NCBI GenBank assembly: GCA_020846935.1
Contig: JADLCY010000014.1
Span: 62,001 to 126,000 of the forward strand
Origin: Gemmatimonadaceae bacterium
Lineage (GTDB): Bacteria > Gemmatimonadota > Gemmatimonadetes > Gemmatimonadales > Gemmatimonadaceae
Length of the DNA stretch: 64,000 nt
Reading direction: 5' to 3'
Shown piece after piece: positions 35,845 to 47,060 of the stretch; within the stretch, counting starts at the first letter, position 1; the number at the start of each line of letters is the position of its first letter. The translations under genes were made by a program, and so were the position numbers. Below the pieces are notes generated by a model. That model had not been told where the DNA came from, ran no database searches, and saw only the letters and a list, made by a program, of their open reading frames with translations.

Positions 35845-36392
35845 GCATTGCCAACCTCCTGAAGGACGCGAAGGCCCACATGGACAAGGCCTTCGACAGC
35901 ACGAAACACGAGTTCGCGTCGATTCGGTCGGGCAAGGCCACGACCAACATGCTCGATACCGTCCGCGTCGAGATGTATGGCAGCCACATGATGCTGAACC
36001 AGGTGGCCACCGTCGCGGCCCCGGAGCCGCGACTGCTGGTGGTCACGCCCTTCGACAAGGGGCAGATCAAGGCCGTCGAAAAGGCGATCCGTGAGGCCGA
36101 TCTCGGGCTCGATCCGGCGATCCAGGGCGCGATCATCCGTGTCCCGTTGCCCTCGATGAACGAGCAGCGGCGCAAGGATCTCGCGAAGGTCATCCACAAG
36201 TTCGCCGAAGAGGGCCGCATTGCCGTGCGCCATTGGCGCACCGAGGCCCGCACTGGCTTCAAGAAGCTCGACGGCGTGTCCGAGGACGACGTGAAGCACG
36301 GAGAAAAGGAACTGCAGAAGATCCACGATGAGGCGATCGCCCGTATCGACGCCGCGATGAAGGCGAAGGAAGCCGAAATCATGGAGGTCTGA
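35841..36392 (+). CDS. frr: Ribosome recycling factor
   Basis: It splits post-termination ribosomes together with EF-G. The 183-residue length is typical. Characteristic segments are [58 protein letters not shown] and [20 protein letters not shown]. It overlaps pyrH (ATGA). Its last codons contain the GGAGG that serves the following cdsA. Confidence 0.97.
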   Translation: MSIANLLKDAKAHMDKAFDSTKHEFASIRSGKATTNMLDTVRVEMYGSHMMLNQVATVAAPEPRLLVVTPFDKGQIKAVEKAIREADLGLDPAIQGAIIRVPLPSMNEQRRKDLAKVIHKFAEEGRIAVRHWRTEARTGFKKLDGVSEDDVKHGEKELQKIHDEAIARIDAAMKAKEAEIMEV

Positions 36393-36395
36393 CCC

Positions 36396-37253
36396 ATCGG
36401 CGAACTGGCGCGCCGAGTCGCAGTCGCGGTCGTCGGCATTCCCCTCGTCGTTGGGCTCGTCTACCTGGGCGAGCTCCCGCTGGCGCTGTTCCTGGGCGTA
36501 CTCGGCGGGCTCGGCGCGTGGGAACTCTTTCGCATGACACGCCGCCTCGGCATCGAGGCCCTCGATGTACCCGGCATTGCCGTTGCCGCCGCCGTGCCGC
36601 TCTATGCGGCTCTCGATCGGTTGTCCCTGCTCCAGAGTCCGGCTGCGATCGCTGCCGTGGTCCTGGTGGCGCTCCTCGGCGTGACGCTGGGGGCGCGCGG
36701 TGTCGAAGGGCGACCGCTCGAGACGGTTGCCGTGACGGCGTTTGGCGCGGTGTACGCCGGCGGGTTGCTCACCTTCGCCTACCTCTTGCGACACCACCGA
36801 TTCGTGACGACGCCGAGCGCTGGCATGGCGCTGGTGCTGTTCCCGGTCGTGCTGACGTGGGCGTCCGATATTGGCGCGTATTTCGTCGGACGCGCACTCG
36901 GGCGGGCGAAGCTCATGCCGTCGATCAGCCCCGGCAAGACGCGCGCGGGCGCCGTGGGTGCACTGGCGGTGACGATGGCCGCCGCGGTCGCCTACAACAC
37001 GCTGGTGTTGCGGCCCGTGGCGCAGCTCGCACTCACGCCAGCGATGGTGGTGATCTTTGGCGGTGTGGTGAGTGTGGTGGCGCAGGTCGGGGACCTGTTC
37101 GAATCGATGCTCAAGCGGCAGGCCGGCGTGAAGGACAGCTCGCACCTGCTCCCGGGTCATGGCGGCATTCTCGATCGCCTCGACTCGCTCTACTTCGTGC
37201 TGCCGATCGCGTACCTCGTCCTCAACCGGCTGCTCGTCGCCGCACCGCGATGA
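36396..37253 (+). CDS. cdsA: Phosphatidate cytidylyltransferase, apparent ATC start
   Basis: It makes CDP-diacylglycerol for phospholipids and is a polytopic inner-membrane enzyme. The signature is at the C-terminal half: SDIGAYFVGRALGRAK, PSISPGKTRAGAVGAL and LPGHGGILDRLDSLYFVLP. The first ATG in frame (36534) would remove the conserved N terminus, which is clearly encoded upstream (ELARRVAVAVVGIPLVVG, then LGAWELFRM). Between the frr stop at 36390 and 36534 no ATG, GTG or TTG exists in frame. ATC 36396 sits eight bases behind GGAGG (36383-36387), giving 285 residues, the normal CdsA size. The stop overlaps dxr. Confidence 0.88.
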   Translation: MGELARRVAVAVVGIPLVVGLVYLGELPLALFLGVLGGLGAWELFRMTRRLGIEALDVPGIAVAAAVPLYAALDRLSLLQSPAAIAAVVLVALLGVTLGARGVEGRPLETVAVTAFGAVYAGGLLTFAYLLRHHRFVTTPSAGMALVLFPVVLTWASDIGAYFVGRALGRAKLMPSISPGKTRAGAVGALAVTMAAAVAYNTLVLRPVAQLALTPAMVVIFGGVVSVVAQVGDLFESMLKRQAGVKDSSHLLPGHGGILDRLDSLYFVLPIAYLVLNRLLVAAPR

Positions 37254-38383
37254 CACCGGCTGGCGTTGCCATTCTCGGAGCCACCGGTTCGATCGGGCGG
37301 TCGGCGCTCCGGGTCCTCGAGCGCCACGCCGACCGCTTCGTGCCGCGCGCGTTGACGGCGCACTCCAATGTGGATGCACTGGCCGCGTGTGCAGGTCGGT
37401 TCAATGTTCCCTTCGTCGGCGTGGTCGATGCACCGCCGGAGACTCCCGGGCATTGGCGCCGTGGCGCCGGAGTCCTGACGGACGCCGCCGCGCTGCCAGA
37501 CGTCGACATCGTGCTCAACGCGGTCGTCGGCGCGGCCGGCCTGGATGCGACGCTTGCCGCGCTCGCGGCCGGAAAGCGTGTTGCCCTGGCAAACAAGGAA
37601 TCACTGGTGGTCGCCGGGGCGTTGGTGCTCGAGGCCGCCAGAGCGGGGAAGGGGAGCGTGGTTCCGATCGACTCCGAGCACTCCGCGATCCTGCAGTGCC
37701 TGGGCAACGCCCCGTCGACTCAGGTTCGGCGCTTGATCCTTACCGCCTCGGGCGGGCCCTTCCGGACCTGGGACGCCGAAAAGCTCCGCGCCGCGACGCT
37801 GGAGGACGCGTTGCAGCATCCCACCTGGCGCATGGGCCGCAAGATCACGGTCGACAGCGCGACCCTGGCCAACAAGGCGCTGGAAGTGATCGAGGCCCAT
37901 TTTCTCTTTGGGATTCCATACGAGGCGATCGAGGTGGTGGTGCATCCGCAGAGCATCGTGCACTCCCTGGTGGAGTTCGTGGACGGGAGCGTGGTGGCGC
38001 AGATGGGCGTTCCGTCGATGGAGCTGCCGATCCTGTATGCGCTTACGCATCCCGATCGTCTGGACGACGCCGGGGTACCACGATTCGATCCCATCGGCTC
38101 GTCGCCGCTGACGTTCGAGCCTGTGCGCCACGAGGCGTTTCCGGCGCTGCAACTCGGGATCGAAGCCGGTCGTACGGGTGGTGCCGCTCCGGCGGTGTTC
38201 AATGCAGCAAACGAGCAGGCGGTGTCCCTGGTGCTCGACGGACGGATCGCCCTGGGCGGCATTCCCGGCGCGATCGGCGCCGCGCTCGAGGCGTTAGGCG
38301 GGATGCCGGGTACCACGCGTGACCAGTTGATGGCAGCCGATGCGGCTGCCAGGAACCTCGTACGGACTCATTGCCGATGTTAG
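37250..38383 (+). CDS. dxr: 1-deoxy-D-xylulose 5-phosphate reductoisomerase
   Basis: The committed enzyme of the methylerythritol phosphate isoprenoid pathway, NADPH dependent, 377 residues. NADPH site VAILGATGSIGRSALRVLE, then LANKESLVVAGALV, PIDSEHSAILQCL with metal ligands, LTASGGPFRTW, and the flexible-loop region HPTWRMGRKITVDSATLANK with PQSIVHSLVEFVDGSV. ATG 37250 overlaps the cdsA stop. A TTA codon inside CGTTAGGC occurs at 38294. The TAG stop overlaps the rseP start region. Confidence 0.96.
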   Translation: MTPAGVAILGATGSIGRSALRVLERHADRFVPRALTAHSNVDALAACAGRFNVPFVGVVDAPPETPGHWRRGAGVLTDAAALPDVDIVLNAVVGAAGLDATLAALAAGKRVALANKESLVVAGALVLEAARAGKGSVVPIDSEHSAILQCLGNAPSTQVRRLILTASGGPFRTWDAEKLRAATLEDALQHPTWRMGRKITVDSATLANKALEVIEAHFLFGIPYEAIEVVVHPQSIVHSLVEFVDGSVVAQMGVPSMELPILYALTHPDRLDDAGVPRFDPIGSSPLTFEPVRHEAFPALQLGIEAGRTGGAAPAVFNAANEQAVSLVLDGRIALGGIPGAIGAALEALGGMPGTTRDQLMAADAAARNLVRTHCRC

Positions 38384-39561
38384 CCTGGCTCGCCCCGCTC
38401 ATCGTGTTTGGCCTCGTGGTCTTCGTCCACGAACTTGGCCACTTTCTCGCCGCGAAGCTCGTCGGCGTCTACGCTCCGGTGTTCTCGTTTGGCTGGGGCC
38501 CGCGACTCTGGGGCATCCGGCGCGGAGAGACCGACTATCGGGTGTCGTGGTTCCCGGTGGGTGGGTTCGTGGCCATGGCCACGCGTGACTCGGAGTCCGC
38601 GAGCGCCATCGAAGGGGGGACCGACGTGTCCGCCCGCGAGCCCGCCGAAGGGGTGCCGGGCCACCAACGCGGACTCAATCCCATTCCCCACGATCCGTCT
38701 GCGCTCAAGCCCTTCGGGCCGATCCCGGTCCCGCCGGAGCGGTGGGTCGAATCGAAGCCGCTCTGGGCCAAGATCTTCGTGTTGTCGGCCGGCGTGATCA
38801 TGAACGCGGTGCTCGCGCTCGTCGTGGCCGTCGGGAGCGTGTACTACTACGGCCGACCCTACCAGCCTGCCGTCGTGGACTCGGTGGTGGCTGGCCGCCC
38901 GGCCGCGGTGGCGGGTTTTGTGGCCGGGGATTCGATCGTGTCCATTGACGGCGCGGTGGTCACCCGCTGGACTGACATGGTGGATCGGATCGCCTCGTCG
39001 GCCGGTACGTCGCTCGCATTTGCCGTGGTCAGAACGAACGGTGAACGCGTCACACTGCGGGTGACTCCCGAGGTTGTGGACGAGCCCGATCCCGTCACGG
39101 GCGCGCCGACGAAGGTCGGCAAGGTCGGCATCGCGCCGCCCCAGCGTGTGCAGCGCGAATCCGTGGCACTCGGTACCGCTGTCACCGACGGTTGGACGGC
39201 AACGACCGCGATGGGCTCTGAAGTATTCAAGGTGGTGGGGGGCCTGTTCAGCGGCAGCGTGTCGGTGAAGCAGCTCGGAGGGCCGATCCGCATCGCGCAG
39301 GTGTCCTTTCAGGCCGCGAAGAGCGGCGTGGAAACGCTGCTCTATCTGCTCGCCTTCCTCAGCATCAACATCGCGGTGCTGAACCTCATCCCCTTGCCAC
39401 TGCTCGACGGCGGCCAGATCGTCCTGCGTATCGTGGAGTCGATCAAGGGCAGCGAGTTCAGCATGCGCACGCAGGAATACATCATGCGTGTAGGCGTCAT
39501 CTTTCTTCTGGTGACGTTCGTGCTCGTGATGTTCAACGACATCAAGGCGATCTTCTCATGA
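38377..39561 (+). CDS. rseP: Site-2 intramembrane zinc protease RseP
   Basis: It cuts anti-sigma factors in the inner membrane during envelope stress and trims signal peptides. In the 394 residues the zinc motif HELGH is at 18-22 within TM1, a PDZ domain spans about 165-240 (GRPAAVAGFVAGDSIVSIDG), and the second motif NLIPLPLLDGGQ lies near 340. About 65 residues around 75-125 (ESASAIEGGTDVSAREPAEG) are an unusual low-complexity insertion near the first domain. Start ATG 38377 is used with TTG 38371 as alternative. The second codon is a rare TTA. The dxr stop overlaps. Confidence 0.94.
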   Translation: MLAWLAPLIVFGLVVFVHELGHFLAAKLVGVYAPVFSFGWGPRLWGIRRGETDYRVSWFPVGGFVAMATRDSESASAIEGGTDVSAREPAEGVPGHQRGLNPIPHDPSALKPFGPIPVPPERWVESKPLWAKIFVLSAGVIMNAVLALVVAVGSVYYYGRPYQPAVVDSVVAGRPAAVAGFVAGDSIVSIDGAVVTRWTDMVDRIASSAGTSLAFAVVRTNGERVTLRVTPEVVDEPDPVTGAPTKVGKVGIAPPQRVQRESVALGTAVTDGWTATTAMGSEVFKVVGGLFSGSVSVKQLGGPIRIAQVSFQAAKSGVETLLYLLAFLSINIAVLNLIPLPLLDGGQIVLRIVESIKGSEFSMRTQEYIMRVGVIFLLVTFVLVMFNDIKAIFS

Positions 39562-39971
39562 GGGGCCTGCGCGCGGCGTGCCTCGCAAGCGCGCTCGTGG
39601 CCACCGCACCGGCGTGCCTGACGAGCGCGGCCCTGGGTGCGCAGCAGCGTATCGTGCGATTCGAGATCACCTCGGTGAGCGATACGAGCCTCACGTTCCG
39701 TACGGGCAGCGAAACCTGGGTGAAGCGCGACCTCACCGGGAGCGCGGTCGATCCGCGCCGTCGGGATCAGCTGGTCGCACGTTTCCGCGTGGTGGTGGTC
39801 GCCGATGGCCGCGCCACCGCCCTCGTCACCGGGCAGACCACCGCGGTCTCCACGGACCATGTGGCGATCCTGGAGGCGCCGCGCCGGCCGTGGTATCGCG
39901 CGACACCGTTCTGGGCGGGGTTGTTGCTCGGGGGAGCGATCGGAGGTGCGTCGGCGGTCCTCGCAAAATGA
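39558..39971 (+). CDS. Small exported protein of unknown function
   Basis: It is 137 residues. The signal peptide is LRAACLASALVATAPACLTSAALGAQ, possibly cleaved after GAQ. The middle holds short beta-strand-like segments (IVRFEITSVSDTSLTF, QLVARFRVVVVADGRATALV). A C-terminal hydrophobic helix (FWAGLLLGGAIGGASAVLA) would anchor it. The start ATG shares four bases with the rseP stop, so translation is coupled to the protease. I recognise no family. Confidence 0.65.
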   Translation: MRGLRAACLASALVATAPACLTSAALGAQQRIVRFEITSVSDTSLTFRTGSETWVKRDLTGSAVDPRRRDQLVARFRVVVVADGRATALVTGQTTAVSTDHVAILEAPRRPWYRATPFWAGLLLGGAIGGASAVLAK

Positions 39972-40131
39972 CGCGCGGGGTTGCGGCCCCAACGGTCGCA
40001 GGCCTCGGCGAGACGCACGTGCGCGTTTGGCGATCCCTATGCCGCGTTGCCGGTGCATGCCGTCGAGCCGCGCGTCGGTTGCGCCGTGATCGAGTCGAAC
40101 GGCGAGGTCGCGAGGACGGGGTCAGGCGTGC

Positions 40132-41787
40132 CTAACGGTCCGGAGTGACCTCGCACAGCAGTCGCACCCGGCGGGAGAACGGCCGCTCCGCGGAGATCTG
40201 CACCTCCTGCTGGTAGTCCTGGCAGGGCCGATCCGCCGTGATCCGCAACTCGTACAGCCCGGCGGGCAGCACGATCGCGCCCTGAAGGGGGAGCGCACCC
40301 TCGCGGCGGATGCCGCCCCCCTGGACCTGCCAGCGGGCTCCCGCTGGCAGCGGATCGTTGCCGAGCGAAACCGACAACGTGCCACACGATCGCACGTCGA
40401 GCGCGACGCGCTGCGTCGTCCCTGCCCGGAGCTGCACGGGCCGCGAGGCACTCGCGGTCTCACATCCCTCCGGCGCAGACAACAGCGCGCGCACCTGGTA
40501 TGTGCCCGCCTTGAGCGTGTCGGTCGACCACGTGCCGGTTCCCACGGGCACGCCATTCACCGTGACCTGGGCGCCTTCGGTCGCGGTGACGCTCAGCCGC
40601 GTGACCGGCCGTGTCGCGCGGGACGAGTCGGCACGCTGGAGGCCGGCGATCACGGCGTCGATGGGGTCCACCGTCGAGTCGGACCGGAGCGAGTCGGCGA
40701 GCCGTTGGTCCATCATGAACGTCCCGGCCGGCAGCAGGGGCGGCGGCTCCCCGATGGGGGCTGCCTGACCGTTGCGGCGCGCCAGGAGCGGGAGAGCGCC
40801 TGCGGCGAGGACCACGAGGCCCAGCACGACGAGCGCCACCCGCTGTGCGCCCTTTCGCCGACGCCGACGCCCTGGAATGACCGCGCGCTCGCGAATGGTC
40901 GGCGTTTCGGTGGGTGACAGGAACATCCCCGAGTTGCCTGACGCGTGCGTCAGCGCCCGCGGGTTCGCCTGGACCTCGGCCAGCTCGTCCGAGAGCTGCT
41001 CGCCGGTCGCCGGGCGGTCGTCCGGATGTTTGGCGAGACAACGAAGCAGGAGTCGCTCGAAGGCCGGGGATATGCTCGGTGCCAGCGACCGCGGGCTTGG
41101 CGGCACGTCCTCGACGTGGGCCCGCGCAATTTCATACCAGTCTTCGCCCTCAAACGGCAGTCGGCCGGTGGACGCGCGGTACATGGAAACGCCGAGCGAG
41201 TAGATGTCGGCGCGGCCATCGAGTGGCTTGGCCCGGGCCTGCTCAGGGGCGAAGTATTGCGGCGTGCCGACGACCATGTTGGTGCCGGTCTGCTGCGTGT
41301 AGCCCGACACGGCGCGCGCGATGCCGAAGTCCGCCACCACGGCATTGCCATGCACGTCGAACAGGATGTTGTCGACCTTGATATCGCGGTGGATCACGCC
41401 CTCGCGATGGGCAAACCCGAGCGCCCGGGCCACGTCCATCCCGACCTTGATGACAAACTCTTCGGCGAGGAACGGGGTCGTTTCGAGGCGGGCGGCGAGC
41501 CCGGAGGGGAGGAAATCCATGGCGAAGTACACCGCGTCGCCGTCGCGGCCGACCTCGTAGATCTTGACGATATTGGGGTGCCGGAGTCGGGCGGCGGTCG
41601 AGGCCTCGCGGCGGAATCGCTCCTCGAAGGTCGGATCCCCGGCGAACTGGGGCTTGAGCACCTTGAGCGCGACCGGGATCTCGAGCGTGGGGTCGTACCC
41701 ACGGTATACCCAGGCGAAGCCGCCAGAGCCGATCAGCTCCTCGACGCGATACTTGCCGAGGGTTTTGCCGAGGTAGCGATCTGGCAC
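40132..41787 (-). CDS. Membrane Ser/Thr protein kinase with PEGA domains
   Basis: The 551-residue protein has a Hanks-type kinase domain at about 12-270: IGSGGFAWVYRGYD (Gly loop), VALKVLKP (Lys), HREGVIHRDIKVDNILFD (catalytic Asp), VADFGIARA and GTPQYFAPEQARAKP. A basic juxtamembrane region (RRRRKGAQR) precedes a TM helix near 315-335, then two PEGA-like repeats outside the cell (VTRLSVTATEGAQVTVNGVP, and LSVSLGNDPLPAGARWQVQG) with Cys pairs. Start GTG 41787 is divergent from rpsO. The TAG stop is in a CGTTAGGC octamer on the minus strand. Confidence 0.92.
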   Translation of the reverse strand: MPDRYLGKTLGKYRVEELIGSGGFAWVYRGYDPTLEIPVALKVLKPQFAGDPTFEERFRREASTAARLRHPNIVKIYEVGRDGDAVYFAMDFLPSGLAARLETTPFLAEEFVIKVGMDVARALGFAHREGVIHRDIKVDNILFDVHGNAVVADFGIARAVSGYTQQTGTNMVVGTPQYFAPEQARAKPLDGRADIYSLGVSMYRASTGRLPFEGEDWYEIARAHVEDVPPSPRSLAPSISPAFERLLLRCLAKHPDDRPATGEQLSDELAEVQANPRALTHASGNSGMFLSPTETPTIRERAVIPGRRRRRKGAQRVALVVLGLVVLAAGALPLLARRNGQAAPIGEPPPLLPAGTFMMDQRLADSLRSDSTVDPIDAVIAGLQRADSSRATRPVTRLSVTATEGAQVTVNGVPVGTGTWSTDTLKAGTYQVRALLSAPEGCETASASRPVQLRAGTTQRVALDVRSCGTLSVSLGNDPLPAGARWQVQGGGIRREGALPLQGAIVLPAGLYELRITADRPCQDYQQEVQISAERPFSRRVRLLCEVTPDR

Positions 41788-41790
41788 GCC

Positions 41791-41819
41791 TTTACAGGTG
41801 AGATGACGACCAGTAAGTT
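41791..41819 (+). promoter_or_regulatory. Promoter of rpsO
   Basis: TTTACA (41791-41796) and TAAGTT (41814-41819) with a 17-base spacer, about 60 bases before the rpsO ATG. The -35 box is four bases from the divergent kinase start. Confidence 0.6.
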
Positions 41820-41877
41820 CTTATGCTTCCAACAGCTTAGCTAAGGATGGGCGGTGGTCGCCCGGAGAATATACACC

Positions 41878-42138
41878 ATGAGTTTTGAAAAGGCAGCGAC
41901 GATCGGGAAGTACAAGACGCACGAGACGGACACCGGTTCGGCGCGTGTACAGATCGCGGTGCTCACGGAGCGCATCAACTACCTGACCGGGCATTTCAAG
42001 ACGCACCCGAAAGATCATCACGGTCGTCGCGGTCTCCTGAAGATGGTCGGCAAGCGCCGCCGCCTGCTCGAGTACCTCAAGTCGTCCGATGTGGACGGGT
42101 ACCGTCAGGTGATCGGCGACCTTGGTCTGCGCCACTAG
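41878..42138 (+). CDS. rpsO: 30S ribosomal protein S15
   Basis: The 86-residue length is typical. Characteristic parts are [40 protein letters not shown] and [20 protein letters not shown] chose ATG 41878 (GGAGAA precedes it) over the in-frame upstream start at 41854. It stands before pnp as in most proteobacteria and relatives. Confidence 0.97.
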   Translation: MSFEKAATIGKYKTHETDTGSARVQIAVLTERINYLTGHFKTHPKDHHGRRGLLKMVGKRRRLLEYLKSSDVDGYRQVIGDLGLRH

Positions 42139-42158
42139 TTCCACTTCCTGAGTTCGAC

Positions 42159-42191
42159 ACGCGCGGGGGCATATCCGGCCCCGCGCGTTTT
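42159..42191 (+). terminator. Rho-independent terminator between rpsO and pnp
   Basis: ACGCGCGGGG (42159-42168) pairs with CCCCGCGCGT (42179-42188), followed by TTT to 42191. It is the clearest intrinsic terminator in the window. In E. coli the equivalent site also hosts RNase III control of pnp. Confidence 0.85.
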
Positions 42192-42259
42192 GTGTTGCAG
42201 TCCCTTCAAGTCCACTTTGCGCTCCGGCGCCCACGAACGGGCGCCGCCTGCAGCGCGCC

Positions 42260-44506
<2,247 letters not shown>

Positions 44507-44521
44507 CGCCGGGATGATCTG

Positions 44522-45787
44522 GTGCTCTCCACGGGCGACGAGACGGGACTGAGCCGCACGACCTTCGACAACGGCCTGACGGTCGTGTCGGAGTACATGC
44601 CGCACGTCCGGTCCGTCGCCCTTGGCGCGTGGGTCCGCTCCGCATCGGTGCATGAGGTCCGCGAGCAGATGGGTGTTTCGCACATGCTCGAGCACCTCGT
44701 TTTCAAGGGCTCGCGGCGACGCACCGCGCGCGAGCTCGCGCTGACCCTCGAGGCGTTGGGTGGCTCCCTCGACGCCTACACGTCACGGGAGCACACGGCC
44801 TTTCAGGCGCGGGTGCTCGACGAGCATCTCCCGCAGGCCGCCGATGTCATGGCCGACCTGATCTTCTCGCCGCTCCTGCGCGAGAGTGACCTCGAGTTGG
44901 AGCGCAAAGTCGTGCTCGAGGAGATCGCGATGGTCGAGGATGCGCCCGACGACATCGTGTTCGAGCTCCACAACGAGCTGCTGTGGGGGGGACACCCCCT
45001 GGGGTACTCGATCCTCGGCACGCGCGCGACCGTTGGTGCGATGCAGCTCGATGAGGTCCGCGCCCTGCACGAGCGCGCGTACCGTCCGGAGCAGATCGTG
45101 GTCTCGGCCGCCGGTCACGTAGAGCACGAGGCGCTCATCGACGTGCTGCAGCGCGCCGGGTGGGGCGATGTCCGCCGCGGGACGGCGGCCGCGGCTGCGC
45201 CCCGCGTCCTGACGCCGCACATCGCGGAGCGCCGCCACGTCGAGCGCGAGGCTGCGCAGAGCCACGTGGTGCTGGGCGCGCCGTCGTTCGGGTACGTCGA
45301 CCAGCGACGCTATGCGCTGACGCTACTGACATCGGTGCTTGGAGGCGGGATGAGTTCCCGCTTGTTTCAGCGAGTTCGGGAGGAACGCGGGCTCGCGTAT
45401 TCGATCTACGCGTTTCATCACCACTACTCGACGACCGGCATGCACGGCGTCTACCTCGCGACGTCCCCCGATCAGGTTTCGGAGGCGCTGGCGTCGGTGC
45501 ACGCCGAACTGGCCGATGTGGTCGCCCACGGACTTCCGGACGACGAACTGCAGATGGGGCGCTCGCAGCTGAAGGGGCAGATCACCTTGTCGCTGGAGAG
45601 TCCCGGTGCACGGTTGTATCGTGCGGCGGCGACGGAGTTGTACGGTGAACCCTTCCGGCCGCTCGATGAAGTCCTGTCGCTGGTCGACGCGATCAGCGAC
45701 GCCGACGTAGGCGGTGTGGCACGCGAGTACTTTGCGCCCGAGTCCATGACGACCCTCACGTTGGGGCCTGCAGAACCCGGCGACTGA
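44522..45787 (+). CDS. M16 family zinc protease (processing peptidase-like)
   Basis: The 421-residue protein has the inverted zinc motif HMLEH (His54, Glu57, His58) within GVSHMLEHLVFKGSRRRTA, the distal Glu in LELERKVVLEEIAMVEDAP, and the R/Y pair region SSRLFQRVREERGLAYSIYA in the second half. Single-module M16B enzymes of this size form dimers, like mitochondrial processing peptidase beta. The gene often follows pnp in bacteria, as here (15 bases). Start GTG 44522. No signal peptide, so cytoplasmic. Confidence 0.92.
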   Translation: MLSTGDETGLSRTTFDNGLTVVSEYMPHVRSVALGAWVRSASVHEVREQMGVSHMLEHLVFKGSRRRTARELALTLEALGGSLDAYTSREHTAFQARVLDEHLPQAADVMADLIFSPLLRESDLELERKVVLEEIAMVEDAPDDIVFELHNELLWGGHPLGYSILGTRATVGAMQLDEVRALHERAYRPEQIVVSAAGHVEHEALIDVLQRAGWGDVRRGTAAAAAPRVLTPHIAERRHVEREAAQSHVVLGAPSFGYVDQRRYALTLLTSVLGGGMSSRLFQRVREERGLAYSIYAFHHHYSTTGMHGVYLATSPDQVSEALASVHAELADVVAHGLPDDELQMGRSQLKGQITLSLESPGARLYRAAATELYGEPFRPLDEVLSLVDAISDADVGGVAREYFAPESMTTLTLGPAEPGD

Positions 45788-45815
45788 CCCATTCCCATTC
45801 GACCCATCGACGACC

Positions 45816-46931
45816 ATGCGCATCGGCGTACCGAAGGAAATCAAGACGAATGAAAACCGGATCGCCCTGGTGCCGGCCGGGGCCGAGGCGCTCGTGGCCG
45901 CCGGTCATCATGTCACCGTCGAGAAGGGTGGCGGTGAGGGCAGCGGCTTCAGCGACCAGGACTACCTGTCCGTGGGGGCGTCGATCGAGCCGAGCGTCGA
46001 CAAGGTCTGGGCCGACGCGGACATGATCATCAAGGTGAAGGAACCGATCGCGGTGGAGTGGCCGCGAATGAAGCGCGGCCAGGTGATCTTCACGTACTTC
46101 CATTTCGCGGCCGACGAGAAGCTGACGCGCGCACACATGGCGTCCGGGGCGACGTGCATCGCGTACGAGACGGTGGAACTGCCGCCGAGCGACCTGCCGC
46201 TGCTGATCCCGATGTCTGAAGTGGCGGGTCGCATGGCCGTGCAGGAGGGTGCCAAGTACCTCGAGAAGCTGTATGGCGGGCGTGGGGTGCTGTTGGGCGG
46301 CGTTCCGGGCGTGGCGCCGGCCAAGGTCGTGATTCTCGGTGGCGGCATCGTGGGCATCAACGCGGCGAAGATGGCGGCGGGGATGGGGGCGAAGGTCGTG
46401 ATCCTCGACATCTCGCTCGATCGCCTGCGCTACCTCTCGGACGTGATGCCGGCGAACGTGCAGCTCATCTACTCGAACCGGCACAACATCCTGGAGCAGA
46501 TCGCCACGGCGGATCTCGTGGTCGGTGGCGTGCTGATTCCGGGCGCGAAAGCGCCGCGCCTGGTCCGTCGCGAGGACCTCAAGCGGATGCAGCCCGGCTC
46601 GGTGATCGTGGACGTGGCGATCGACCAGGGCGGATGCGTGGAGACGATCAAGGCGACGACGCACGAGAATCCGACGTACGTGGTGGACGGCGTGATTCAC
46701 TATGGCGTGGCGAACATGCCGGGCGGCGTGCCGCGCACCTCGACGCTCGCGCTGACAAACGCGACGTTGCCCTACGCATTGCAGCTGGCCAACAAGGGCT
46801 GGAAGCAGGCGCTTCGCGACAGCCCGGCCCTGGTGAAGGGTCTGAACATGATCGATGGCAAGGTGACCTACCCAGGGGTTGCCGAAGCGTTCGGCCTCGA
46901 GTTCCACGAGCCGTCGCAGTTCCTCGGGTAG
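45816..46931 (+). CDS. ald: Alanine dehydrogenase
   Basis: It interconverts L-alanine and pyruvate with NAD. The 371 residues match the family: MRIGVPKEIKTNENRIALVP, KVKEPIAVEWPRMKRGQVIF, the NAD-binding segment KVVILGGGIVGINAAKMAAG and VDVAIDQGGCVETIKATTHE. The C-terminal region contains VANMPGGVPRTSTLALTNAT. The gene starts 28 bases after the M16 protease stop. No Shine-Dalgarno is obvious (CGACGACC). Confidence 0.96.
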   Translation: MRIGVPKEIKTNENRIALVPAGAEALVAAGHHVTVEKGGGEGSGFSDQDYLSVGASIEPSVDKVWADADMIIKVKEPIAVEWPRMKRGQVIFTYFHFAADEKLTRAHMASGATCIAYETVELPPSDLPLLIPMSEVAGRMAVQEGAKYLEKLYGGRGVLLGGVPGVAPAKVVILGGGIVGINAAKMAAGMGAKVVILDISLDRLRYLSDVMPANVQLIYSNRHNILEQIATADLVVGGVLIPGAKAPRLVRREDLKRMQPGSVIVDVAIDQGGCVETIKATTHENPTYVVDGVIHYGVANMPGGVPRTSTLALTNATLPYALQLANKGWKQALRDSPALVKGLNMIDGKVTYPGVAEAFGLEFHEPSQFLG

Positions 46932-47060
46932 GGAGGCGCCTGATGGGCGAACGCACCAGCTTCGCCTGCTGAGTCTCACGGAGGCGCGCATGGCCAAACG
47001 GTTGTGCGCGCCTTTGCACGCATCACGCGCGTTGTCTCACGGTTCTTCGCCCACCCGCCC

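Noticed and set aside
36518-38383. Plus-strand frame of 621 codons covering cdsA and dxr
   Set aside because: Only its 3' part (from 37250) is dxr. The first part is an out-of-frame reading of cdsA.
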